This document shows positions 22,521 through 33,047 of a stretch of 64,000 bases of DNA, in pieces. Origin of the DNA: Anthonomus grandis grandis (Eukaryota; Arthropoda; Insecta; Coleoptera; Curculionidae); the NCBI RefSeq assembly GCF_022605725.1, contig NC_065549.1, positions 16,034,114-16,098,113 of the forward strand, given 5' to 3'. Under the pieces are notes generated by a model. That model saw only the letters and a program-made list of their open reading frames with translations, made no database searches and was not told the origin of the DNA. How positions within the stretch are numbered: the stretch's first letter is position 1; each line of letters starts with the position of its first letter. The translations under genes were made by a program, and so were the position numbers.

Positions 22521-24730
22521 ATTTGCCGCAACTTATAGTAACATACAAGATATATAAGGGTTGTATAAAGGTAACAAAGATATATAAGCAAGTTTTGGGG
22601 TTTTATAAAATTTCTCTAGTAATATTTTATGTTTATAGTGTTACTATAACCTACAGATATATAATGGGGTGATATAGCGTTTTCCATCACTAATTTATAA
22701 AACTTTTATTAACCGTTACTCATGGTAATTTTAAAGAGTTTATATAAGGTTTGCCGTAACCGTATTTATATAACTCGATTACCTTAGTTATATAGGAGTG
22801 TTCTTGTTTACTCTTATAAAAGTTAGTGTTTTTCAAATTAAATTATATCACTCTTAGTGATGGTTGTCCCCTTTATAAAACTTAATAAGCTTTGGTAACA
22901 CATTTTACCCTTATATACCCTTAATGACATAACCTTACAAAAATCAAATAACCAATTTATTTTTTTACTTTATTATGATGTAAATAATAATAAGGTAATT
23001 AGGTACCTACTTAACAAGCAAAAATTAGTTTATAGTTGTTGCTATTAAATATGAGTTCCATAATTGGAAAAAAATTAAGTTTAGCACTTTTTTTCGTCGC
23101 AAAGTTGCAAAAAATTTTAGCAAAATTCTGACTGGTGATGAAAAAAAGTTTTTATCCGAGAAAGAATATGTAAACCCTATCAGTTTAGCGAAGCATCCAC
23201 AAGGGCCTACAATAGAAGTTCCAAAATCTCCAACAGTACCTTATGATGAATCTCTGGAAGATTGTGCAGAAAGAGCTAGTAACAACGAGAATATTGATAA
23301 ATGGTTAGTTGAACTTGGCGATGCCGATGTTTCAGGCCATGAAGCAGGAGGTATTGGAACGAGAAAAAAATGAACAATTTAAGCATGATCTTCAAAAATG
23401 GGCATGTACTTTTAATATTACACAGAGAGCGTTTATTATTATTATTAACAAACGTTTACCAAATATATTACCAACAGATCCAAGAACATTGTTAGGAACT
23501 CCTACAATAATTTCAATTCAACTAATGGGAGAAAATGGATACCATTGGCATCAAGGCCTTGGATTTTGTCTCAATCAATGTCAAGAGAGCTTTCAGAAGA
23601 TATCAAATATTTCTTTGAATATTAACATAGACGGGTTGCCAATATATAAAAGCTCTAATGACGAATTCTGGCCAATACTGTTTAATATTTTTGAAGTACC
23701 TCAATTAAATTGATTTAAAATTGGTATTTATAGTGGAAAAAGCAAACCACCCGATGTTGAAAGGTTTTTGATGCCTTTTGTTGAGGAAATAAATCATATT
23801 TTGGAAGAGAACATATTTGAGAAGAGAAAATATACTTAATTAAACATTACTTTAGTTAGCTGAGGTCTCGTATTTATTAGGAAAAAATCAAATTTGGTCA
23901 AAACTTTATTTGAAGTAAAGTGAGTGTCTTTAATTTTGCTATTCGCGGCACGTCTTGCGTGCCTGTAGTCATAGGGTTATATAAAGGTGTCTTATAGGTC
24001 GTTAAGTTATATACCATCACTAATAGTTATTTAACAGCTCTTTGAGTGACATAATGCTTTCGAAATGGTGATTGATGGTGATTGGTATTTTGATGGCCCC
24101 TATATTTTTTCGAAGTGAATTAGTTACATTTACAGTAAAAAATCATTCGCGCATACATTTTTAGATACAAATTACTCTTAATTCCATTATCTCAAGGTAA
24201 TAAATTATTTTCTGTCTCCTCCATTTTTAATTTGTTATACCTAGTATCTCATGATTCTCATGTCACCAAAGTGACAAGTCATTGTATTATTATTTTTGAG
24301 AGGCAGAAAAGAACCACAACGGTATGCCAATGTGTATAACAGAGAAAAAAACATATTTTTATTTAGAAACATCTGACAAGACGTGAAAAGTGACAAGTGA
24401 CATATGACAGAAAATAGTGATAGAACTATTTTGAACACTCTTATAGGCAAAGTATATAAGAGTAACCACAATATTTTCAACACTAGCTTATATCGCTTAA
24501 GTTTTTTAAAGGTTCTTCTGGTAAGTTTTATAACGGTTACGGAAATAGTTTGGTTACTGTTGACTCACAACTTAAACGTTTATAACGTTACCAAATATGG
24601 GTTGCCGATACCCTTATAAACTCCCCATTTAAGCTCTTTAACAGGTTTATAGGAGTAACGGAAATATTTCGGATACTATTTATATAGCTGTAGAGTATAT
24701 GAGGAAGGTGATATAACAGTTGCGACAAAT
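22521..24730 (+). mobile_element. DNA transposon with dense TTATA-type subterminal repeats
   Basis: The left end reads ATTTGCCGCAACTTATAG. The right end, reverse-complemented, reads ATTTGTCGCAACTGTTATA, giving imperfect terminal inverted repeats of about 18 bp. About 400 bases inside the left end and 750 inside the right end are packed with short related motifs. These include TATATAAGG, TTATAAAAC, GTATAAAGGTAAC and GTTACTATAAC, in both orientations, plus CCATCACTAA at 22686 and 24013 and its complement TTAGTGATGG near 22855. A truncated transposase-like frame lies between. I found no clear target duplication. Repeated short motifs near the ends are typical of transposase-binding arrays. Confidence 0.55.
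23066..23840 (+). pseudogene. transposase-like protein with the INIDGLPxxKSS motif, truncated
   Basis: Frame 23309-23713 contains LQKWACTFNITQRAF (N-terminal 'L..WA...NI' block), LPTDPRTLLGTP, and ISLNINIDGLPIYKSSNDEF. The last is the hallmark of a family often annotated in insects and cnidarians as transposase domain-containing. A plausible N-terminal part reads RRKVAKNFSKILTGDEKKF from 23086 in another frame. After a stop at 23711 the same protein continues with GIYSGKSKPPDVERFL and FVEEINHILEENIF, and ends at TAA near 23838. The C-terminal half expected for the family is missing. Two frameshifts, one nonsense codon and the truncation mean it cannot be functional. The family name is from memory and moderately sure. 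The catalytic role is inferred. Confidence 0.55.
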
Positions 24731-25250
24731 ATTATAAAACCAAAAATGTTTGGGATATTTTTTATATTCGGACTTGAAAATTTTTGTTATTTGACTTAAA
24801 CAATTTTACACTCTGCAATCACAAAATGATGCATTCACATTAAAGTGGCGGAATTTTAAGCAGAGATTTGAAGCACAAAAACACAATTGAAAATAAAGGG
24901 CGTCAACAGGTTTCTTCTGTAAATTAAATATATTTAGCACAACAAAAATGACTTAAATACAACAAGCAGATGTGATATTAAAATGTTAGTTTCCTATGGA
25001 CAGATGGTAAGAGAAGTAGGTAATGGTAGTCGGTATAGGTGATGGTAATAAGTAAGATTGATAAGTTAGGTAAGATGAAAAAAAAGGAGAGAAAGAATGA
25101 AAGTGACATTTTTATCTATTAAATATTTGGAAAAAATCAATTATATATGAATATAAAATGAGATACGCCGTAATAAGTTGTTTTCACACCTACTCCACTC
25201 GGTCAAAGGATTTGACTAGTTCAGCGATATTATCTATTTTTGAGCACTAA
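24731..25250. other. AT-rich spacer between two DNA transposons
   Basis: No coding potential or repeats were recognised apart from GGTAATGGTAG-type low-complexity sequence around 25020-25060. Confidence 0.4.
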
Positions 25251-25640
25251 AATTGAGTCTCAAAGTAAATCAGTGGCCTAAGCCCAAAAGAATGCTTTGA
25301 GAAAATTGAAATTATAATTTTAGCGTTAAATTATAATTTTTTTTTTGGTAGAAGTTATGTAAATTAGAAAAACTTTTTACAATTTTTAATCTATGTTTAA
25401 TATTTTTTATTTAATGAGCCTATAAGTAATTGATTTTAGTTTTTTTTTTGAAAAAAATGTGGGTTAGGCCATTGTTGCATTATTAAAATTGCGATAATGT
25501 GTTAATTAGCCTGATTTATTGGTAGTATATTATTACTAAAAAACAAAAAATAATTAGAAAATTTTATTAGAAAGTCATAAAATTATAGTAAACATTAAAC
25601 TAAAAATACAAACAAGCAAAATGTCAAAATGTGGCTAAAC

Positions 25641-27627
25641 TTAGACGTCTTCTGTTTCTTCTTCCTCCTCTCCTTCGAAAAAAATCTCTTCTGAAGTATT
25701 TTGTGATGTTTTTAACTTTTTGTAAGAATCGTGATGAACCGGCGGTATGAAAGGAATTAACTCAAGAAGGTCTTTCTTCTTTTTAACGTCTATGTTGCGC
25801 CCTTTGGGATACAAGTAACTAAGTTCAATACTCTCCAAAGTTTGTATTGATCTTCTTTTTTCAACACTAAATGATTCGAATACTACATCTTCATTATTGG
25901 AGTACTTGTAAAATATACAAAATGGCTCTGATTTTTTATAAAGTAGCCACTGAATCTTAAGCCACTCTACTTTCGATTTAGTTGCTGATATTTTTCGATT
26001 AGTTAGATTTTGTTCCAACTTTGCTGTAGAGTAGAACTCACTACCAGACATTTCTATTACTTTAAAGGGTAATCTTTTTCTGGATGATTCAACAACTTTC
26101 CTCCAATCATTTGGAATAAAAATGTCTCTAAAGAATTTTTTTTATTTTTCCACCAACCCGAAATCCTGGTCATAAGGTAGAAAGGAGTGCCCACTTACTA
26201 AAAATTTATGATTAATTTCATTAACCGTGTTTAGTTCTGAGGACACAATGTAACTGCATAAAGCTGCCATCTTAAAATTTCTGTTTTGCCCACCGCATTG
26301 ATCTGAATACATGATTAGTTTTTCAGTGCTGACATAGTTTTTAACAAAATGGAAAATGCATAAACCCACTTCTTGAGGACCTCTGGAAGCAACAGGTTCG
26401 TCCCATGTGAACATAAACACTTCATTCGTGCCTAAATTATGGATACCGAGGCAGTACGTCCAAAGTTGTCTTTTATAATAACAAATCCCAGTAGATATGA
26501 CGGGTGTTGGTAAAGTTTTCATGAGGTCGAAAGCTATGGCAGTTACTTCTTCTGGATTTGTTTTTGCAAAATCCCCATCTCTCTTCATACCATCTCTAGC
26601 AGAAGTTGCTTTCCGATGATGCAACTCTCGTTCCATTTGAATTTGTTGTTTTTCTGCATCATCCGTTGAAAACTTTATTTTGTTTTCAAATAAATCACAC
26701 TTCTTGCAAGAATCTTTTATCGGGGCGTGGAAACAAAGGTTAAATTTTTTCAATAAAATTTCTCTGAATATGAACATCGAGACAGGAGTCACGTTTTCGA
26801 GCTCTTTTTCATGTTTATAAAATTCATACATCTTTCCAAGACTTAAATCTGGGGCTAAATACTTTCTGTGTGGGTTTTTGCATCGAGTGTAATGAGACTC
26901 ATACGCAGGGAATTTTTCAATAAATTGTATTACGCTCTGAACCATTACATCTGGAGTTTTGTTTATAGATGTTCCCTTACCCCTTCCATCTACTGGTGCA
27001 GCTAAACCTTCTTTCTTATTAGCCAACACCCGACTGATTCTGCCATCAGAAACTTGAAGGACTTTTTTAAAAAACAATTTGCAGAAAAAATAAATAACAT
27101 TTATTTTTTGTTTTCTAATTTTCAGAAACTACGGAGAATAATATTAAAAAACGACTCCTCTGTTGAAATTATTATGAATTGTTATTGTTTCAAAAAACCA
27201 TGTTGCAAGAACTTAATTGGGCAATCTAAACCACGTGACTTTTTCAGCTATTCAATATGACGGTGATGGTCAAACATTGAAATCGATCCGCATTTACTGA
27301 CGAAAGTCAACACATTTTCTTATATCGCAGGTATTTTTAAATAATTTAACAATTTGTACCCTTTGTATGATAAAAATCCGCCAAAATAATCAGTAAAAAT
27401 TGCAATTCTCAATATTCAAAAATAATTGCAATTAAACATGTAAACAACACACTGTTTGACCATCGCAGTCACATTGAATTTTGACTTTGACAGGTGGTTG
27501 GATTGCCTAATTTGAAAAATTGTTAAAACCTAACCTCAAAAATATATCCGGTTAAATCGTAACAAATAATATAACGTAAAATGTATACAAAATACTTACC
27601 GACAATAACAGATGAAGAACAAGCCAT
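25641..27627 (-). pseudogene. putative DDE-type transposase of transposon 1, one nonsense codon
   Basis: A first exon (27627-27600, MACSSSVIV) ends at a consensus donor GTAAGT. The main reading frame is open from about 27105 to a TAA at 26144-26142, then continues in the same frame for 160 codons to 25641. Apart from the missing N-terminal region, the only break is that one stop codon. In order from the N-terminus the protein shows a LFFKKVLQVSDGRI block, a ...FPAYESHYTR block, KDSCKKC (paired Cys), TAIAFDLMKTLP, then IMYSDQCGGQNRN, then HKFLVSGHSFLPYDQDF. The Asp of AFDL, the Asp of YSD and the Asp/Glu after GHSFLP are spaced as in an RNase H-fold DDE nuclease. The tail is acidic. The triad is my inference. 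The family is recognised but usually unnamed. Confidence 0.65.
27214..27512. mobile_element. nested foldback (MITE-like) insertion inside transposon 1
   Basis: The left arm reads AATTGGGCAATCTAAACCAC and on to TTCAATATGACGGTGATGG. The reverse-complemented right arm (27455-27512) reads AATTAGGCAATCCAACCACC and on to TTCAATGTGACTGCGATGG. The arms match over about 60 bp with scattered differences and enclose about 175 bp without coding sequence. It lies between the first exon and the main frame of the transposon 1 gene, where the N-terminal coding region would be expected. No target duplication was resolved. Confidence 0.6.
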
Positions 27628-27939
27628 AATCACATCAAGTTACTTCTTTTTAACTTTATACTATAAAGAAAACAGTCTATTTTCACTTTTACGGTGACGC
27701 ACGAGATTTTTTGTTTACAACAGAATAATAATGCGACAGTGGCCTAACCCACAGACTACAGGGTTAGGCCAGTATTGCACTCAGTTATACGACTAATCTG
27801 CCATCTATTATGAAAGAGAGAAAGGTGGCTTGGGCCACTATTGCCTTAAAGATCGTGCTATATGGAACATAAATGAGCATAAAACGTAAAATGTCAATTT
27901 TGTGGGTTAGGCCACTCTTGCGCTGATGAGACTCAATTC

Positions 27940-28780
27940 ATGTAGAACTTCCTATCATAATTAACAAAATAAATGCACTTAATCACTATGAAATAATATT
28001 AAAGAAATTGATAAATAGCAAGTCAAGAAAGTATACTGAAAATATAATTGATTTTTGAAATGTGTGCATGGAACAGAAAAATATTTTGACCTTAATGTCT
28101 CGACATATTGTTCTTCCGATTTTAGACCTAATACCAAAGTCTACATGTTTCAACAAATATATAGACTTTGCTAATAATACTCTTCTGTGACCAGAATCAC
28201 TGCCTTAACATGAGTCTTATTTAGTTGAAAAATGTGTCAAAAAGATTAATCACTCAACTCTGTCAATTTTATCGCGTTGTGTTCTTTTGTGGAAGAATAT
28301 AACGATGAGAAATATTTAATTATGTAGGCTCAGTATTTATATTTGGAAAGTTTGTTTAGAGTGCAAATAGTGTGGTGAAGTCCCTATCAAGGTTTTACTT
28401 TTTGGAGCAGCGTGTTTATTCAGACAAGTGTATTTACCTTTAAATTATTTATTATTGTATTATTGTATTATAGTAAGTAGTAACAATAGTAATTATCTTT
28501 ACATAGAATCATAATAATGTATGAGCAAATTTATTTCTGGTAATAAGTACCACGTACAAGTAGTATATCACTTGTTCTGGAATTATTGTTTTTTTTTTAA
28601 TGTAATCATAGCTGATAATTTTGAAATTTTTTTTTATTTGTTATTAATAAACTTATTTATTTATTATTATAATATGGACAGAAATAAGATGAATAAAATT
28701 GAGATGAAAAAAAAAAAGAGAAGAGATAATGAAAATTGAATTTATATCTATTAAATATTTTCAATTAATCAAATATCTAT
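27940..28780. other. AT-rich sequence, no supported gene
   Basis: A 72-codon open frame at 28521-28739 is low-complexity and ends in Lys-rich sequence. I regard it as chance. No repeat ends were seen. Confidence 0.4.
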
Positions 28781-28782
28781 GA

Positions 28783-29560
28783 ATAATAATAATAATAATA
28801 ATAAGCTTTATTTCCAACTGGTTACATATACCCAGTTACAGGAGAATCAATTAAATATATAAATGTACAAGTACGAATGCATGAACTGTATTAGATTCAT
28901 GCAACTAAACTATAAAAGAATTGCTATATAATAAAAAAAAAGTAGTGAGTTTGAGAAAATAAATAATAAAAAATCAACACTAAATTAGGATAAGAATCAA
29001 GAATTAATTTAAATCAAAAGAGCAGAAAAAAATGAAGTAAATAAATGTATTCAAACTAAAAACTAAATAACCTAGCCTTCCCCACCGACCATACGCAGGT
29101 GACTCAAAATAAGTGCCCAATTGTCATGGTGAATGTCACAGGAATCAGCAATAGTGTTAAAGTTTTGACACATAAAGTGAATAGGACTCTGCTACAGAAT
29201 GTTGGACCTGGCTGTGTCCAAGTTAAAAGCTGGACACTGTCTAGATCCTGGGCGTGGTATATGAAAGCAAATCCTTTGCAAAAGGGATGGCAGTCAATTT
29301 TATGGTTAAGTAAATTAAACAAGAATTTCACCGAATGCATTTCTCTCATCTTCGCAAGTGACCATTCAGTATATCTAGAGAGCAGCAGGTTATGGTCAAA
29401 ACCCCTTGGAGGATATACTCCATCATCCTTAAATGCCAAACATTTAAGGAATCGCCGTTGGACTGATTTTCTATATATGATATGATGAATAAATCTGTCT
29501 GCTTCAAAAAACAATTTAAAAGTCAAAGTTCAACCCTGTCGTATTCCAAAACTCACTTAG
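28783..29560 (-). mobile_element. 5'-truncated CR1/Jockey-like retrotransposon with (TTA)n tail, minus strand
   Basis: The minus strand reads the C-terminal blocks SVQRRFLKCLAFKDDGVYPP, then LLLSRYTEWSLAKMREMHSV and KFLFNLLNHKIDCHP, within the open frame 29526-29104. The 3' untranslated part ends in AATAAAGCTTATTATTATTATT (28803-28783), a poly(A)-signal-like motif plus a trinucleotide tail, as in the copy at 45903-48240. The polymerase core is missing. Orientation and 3' end are clear. The exact clade is not. Confidence 0.7.
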
Positions 29561-29853
29561 ATGACATGTGACATATAAACAAGGGGTTTACTATCACTTA
29601 TCATTGAGGTAAACTATACATGAAATTTAAGATAACCCCGAACTATGATTAACTAATAATTAAATTTGTACATATAATTGATTTTTCTTAATTTTTACGA
29701 AGTTTTCTTCCTTTATTTCGAATAATTTTCCTTTAGCTAATTTAGAGTTTCTTTCATCGGGGGCAAAAGCCCCGACAGCCCCGCCATTTCCAATTCCACC
29801 CTTTTTAGTCAGTTTTATTACTTCATCCACTTTGCTATCAATTTCTTTAATGC

Positions 29854-30195
29854 CTACATCTGACTTATCATTGGTTGACGAGTATCACGTAATAATATTT
29901 GTATGCCATTCTTAATACGATGAGATATCTGAAGTTTCATCTCGACCCTCTTTATCTCATCTCTGATAAGTATTGCCCTTTCGGACGTATGAGCATGATG
30001 GCATCCTCCTGAATAGTATATATATCCATTGTTAGTTTTTATTTTACACGATGCGAGCCACCTGACTTCGTTGCGACCTAGAATATCTGTGTTGATCCTG
30101 TTCATTACTTTCTCCACATTCCCAAGTTTCCCTGCTATGAAGACACTGCGTATGTTTCATGTCGCAATGCGTGTTGTCTTGCTGTACATTTTGAT
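29854..30195 (-). pseudogene. RTE-type retrotransposon endonuclease fragment, minus strand
   Basis: The minus strand reads the start of an APE-type endonuclease: a damaged form of the 'ATWNVRT' motif, AGKLGNVEKVMNRINTDI, then NEVRW, then NNGYIYYSGG and AILIRDEIK. The conserved Glu of 'E-x-R-W' is present. The fragment ends after about 100 residues. This endonuclease is the domain that nicks target DNA before reverse transcription in non-LTR elements. Confidence 0.7.
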
Positions 30196-30287
30196 TTTGT
30201 CATGTTAATTAATTGCCTTTAATCTGTTTTCGTCAGCTATTAATATTCCCCTATAGCTCCGCTCTCAGTACGTAGTATTTTACCACT

Positions 30288-30527
30288 TCAAAGTGGTTCT
30301 TCTCTTGTCAAGAATCTGATTTTAATGAGACTGCTGCGTTTCATCAGTGCAATTTTTGGAGGCACCCGATGGAGGACTAAAATAAACAGAATGCACATAT
30401 CATATACTTTTCTTTTCTTATTTAATGTTATTTTCTTGTTTCTGAGTATATAACTCAGTTTGCCAAACGCCGCCCAGAATTGCTGTATTCTTCTTTGGAA
30501 CTGTTTGATTTTCTCTTCCAAGTACAA
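30288..30527 (-). pseudogene. RTE-type retrotransposon post-RT fragment, minus strand
   Basis: On the minus strand it reads EEKIKQFQRRIQQFWAAFGK and LSYILRNKKITLNKKRKVYD followed by MCILFILVL. This is the RTE block 'I..RI..AW..FGKL...L.......KRKV.D.CIL.VL.YG'. In strand order it precedes the endonuclease fragment at 30195-29854. That is the reverse of the normal order inside one element, so these are pieces of two copies or a rearranged one. Confidence 0.65.
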
Positions 30528-30689
30528 TTTTTTAACCCATATATATGTATTTTAACCTGGAAAATTGATTAAGTTTTGTTTTACATTAAAATAATTTTTT
30601 TTGATAATCTTTTTATAACCTTATGTACCACGAGGCTTATATTGGAGCCATGTTTTTTTATAATTCATACTTCCGATATCCTAACGTCC

Positions 30690-31360
30690 TGTAAAAAAGG
30701 CCATGTCATGGATTATGCTGATGACACTCAACTGTACAATTTGTTTTAAACCTGAATTACTTCATCAGGCCACTGAGTCTTTAAATGATAAGCTTAATCT
30801 ATTATGCAAGTTATTTCATAAACATAACTTAAACTTAAATTTAAAAAAATCAATTTTATTGGTTTTAGGAAATAAAAATGGAGTTGAGCTAGTAGAATCA
30901 AACATTAATATCTATACACATCATACAAAGCTGCAATTTTATAGCTCTTGCTTACAATCTAGGTATTTGTGTTAACTCTTAACTACGATTTAGCGATCAT
31001 GTAGAGAAGTTAAGATGGAGGAAATTTTTTATGCTGAAAATCCTTTTTACATTTTTAAAATTTTAAATTTTAAAATTTTAAATTTTAAACAGATTTGCTT
31101 GTCCTTTCAATCTTTGACTACCGTAATTTTTTATACTATCCTTACCTTGACATGCTTTATAAAAATATGATGCAAATCATGCAGAAGATCTATGCTCGTT
31201 TGATTTTTGAGTTAAAAAACCAGGATCAAATATCTCAAAACAATATTGATTTGAAAAGGCTTCGTATGGAAAATAGATGGAAATATCATTTATACAATTT
31301 TACATATAAACCTTTAGCTAATCATGATCACAATTTTCTTGCACAATATCTTTAAAGCAC
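30690..31360 (+). pseudogene. non-LTR reverse transcriptase fragment with YADD motif
   Basis: The frame starts with MDYADDTQLYNLF, an intact catalytic motif. After a frame change it reads LHQATESLNDKLNLLCKLFH, then LNLNLKKSILLVLGN. Later it has LGICVNSxLRFSDHVEK and, from 31095, the C-terminal block with MQKIYARLIFELKNQ and RMENRWKYHLYNF. An AT-rich palindromic run (about 31045-31090, AAATTTTAAAATTTT repeats) interrupts it. It is truncated at both ends. Confidence 0.65.
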
Positions 31361-32400
31361 GTCTGTACATACTGTAAATATTAGACATAAGACTAAGGAC
31401 CGGTATTATAAATATTTTTAAAATTTAACTTTAACTTTAACCATCAAGCTACCCTAAAGCCATAAAATGTTAGTTTAATAAATGTCCCATTTCTTCTTCT
31501 TCGTCTTTGAGACGTTATTAGGGCCATGTGCTACTGTCTAAAGATGAATTTTTCATGTTTTTATTTTGGCTTGGCTTGGCTGTGAATATTGTTCATATAC
31601 TTACTCATTAGGGGTTTTCCTACAATATTTTATAGCAGGTCCTTTCCCTATAACGCAATAAACTTACATTGCGTAAACATTGCGTGCAAAACATACATTA
31701 ACTTCAATTGCGTAACCTTAATAAATTTAAATTTAAACTCAAACACATTTTTTAAATGCCGGTAGATATATCATCTACAAAAATATTTTATGCTTGACTA
31801 TTGCTGTATGTTGTTCCAGCAATAATAACTAATCTGTTTTTTTCTATCTCTCATCTTTCTAAGGGTAATCAATAGATAATTATTATTATTTTATTTGTCC
31901 CATCATATAATTATCAAAATAATAAGTACATTATATTGTATTATTTTGTTTTTTGCTCTTCGTTTTACGTTAAAAAGCTTTTTGATTTTGTTTTGGTTTG
32001 CTTTGTATTATAAGTATGGATAGTTAAGTAGAATAGCATTCATTTGCTAGATAGTCTTGCATATTTAGAATGATTGAATACTTTTTCATCTCTTTATTAT
32101 TGTATCAAATATAAATATTAAGACAATATTTATTTATTTAATTACAAAATCAGCAAATTCCTTCATATTAGGCAAAATACTGTAAGCAAATAAGAAGTAA
32201 TATAAATTGTTCTGCTAATTACTTCTAAAAAAAACATTAAATATGTCCTTGGGATTTTGTACAATTTTACCGACAATACCCAGATTTTTTTGTAAAAATA
32301 AAAAAATTAAAAATAACTGGAAAACTTCTAGGTACCGGACCCTATGTCATATGACCGTTTTTATCAAAAATGACTTCCTCTATCACCTCGATCAGTTTTA
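31361..32400. other. AT-rich sequence, no supported gene
   Basis: No recognisable gene or repeat terminus. Short CATTGCGTAA-like motifs recur around 31650-31710. Confidence 0.4.
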
Positions 32401-32748
32401 ACCATAACTTATGAGACACCCTGTATTTATGTCAAGTATGAAACTCATCATCAGAAATCTTACAAGACCGGGCAACGTCGCATTTATCTGTGGCGTCAGC
32501 TGGTGTTATGTTTCTCAACTGGGAGTCATAGGCTTACGGACGGGGGTTTCCGAGAAATGATTAGATATTTCTTTTAGCTGGTAAATAAAGATGTGAAAGT
32601 AAATAAATTAATTGTGCAATTTGTGTTTTGACAGTTATTGGCTAAAATGTATGGCATGGGGGCGTAGCCATATCTTAATCTTATAGAAATAATGTAAAAG
32701 GCTAATCTATAATTTGTTCTTTTTAGGATAGGTACTAAATACACATAT

Positions 32749-32920
32749 ACAGGGTGGCCCAACCAAAAGGTCGCAACCCTATTCCCTTCTGGTATACTTT
32801 CGAAAAAATGCTCGGACAAGTCAATTTTGATTTATCGGGGGATGTATTTTCATCTATAGCCGTATAATACAGGGTGAACCAAAAATAAGATAATGCCTTT
32901 TAAACTTTAAAATACTCTAG
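32749..32920 (-). repeat. ACAGGGTG-bearing dispersed repeat, copy 1
   Basis: Two ACAGGGTG motifs occur here (ACAGGGTGGCCCAACCAAAA at 32749 and ACAGGGTGAACCAAAAATAA near 32869), and a complementary ACACCCTGTATTTATG lies at 32415. The reverse complement of 32840-32910 (TTATCTTATTTTTGGTTCAC, then TATAGATGAAAATAC) matches 39470-39530. ACAGGGTG-type sequence is frequent in insect genomes as the ends of decayed elements. No coding sequence was found. Confidence 0.45.
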
Positions 32921-32945
32921 ATATTTAAATGAGAGCCGATTTACA

Positions 32946-33000
32946 AATATATATATATATATATATATATTATATTCGTTTATTCATATATATATATATA
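32946..33000. repeat. (TA)n microsatellite
   Basis: Two TATATA runs are separated by a short TATTCGTTTATTC spacer. The open frame across it is an artefact of the repeat. Confidence 0.85.
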
Positions 33001-33047
33001 TTCGTTCTCCATGAGATTTTTAGTAACTTTTGCTTAATAAAGTATAT

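Larger units (their letters stand above)
25255..27934 (-). mobile_element. DNA transposon 1 of the SDxCxGQNRN (DUF7869-like) type
   Basis: The left end is GAGTCTCAAAGTAAATCAG followed by TGGCCTAAGCCCA. The reverse-complemented right end is GAGTCTCATCAGCGCAAGAG followed by TGGCCTAACCCACA. They pair over about 35 bp with mismatches in the middle. Both sides are flanked by AATT (25251-25254 and 27935-27938). Because AATT is self-complementary, it may be a 4-bp target duplication or the outermost part of the repeats. The inner motif GGGTTAGGCCA or its complement recurs at 25271, 25459, 27737, 27761, 27826 and 27901. The element carries one gene on the minus strand and a nested foldback insertion. 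The matched ends make a mobile DNA element the simplest reading. The class is not one of the standard families I can name. Confidence 0.75.

Noticed and set aside
22540..24720. CRISPR-like or satellite array
   Set aside because: Repeats are short, variable in spacing and in both orientations, and they sit inside a transposon of a eukaryotic genome.
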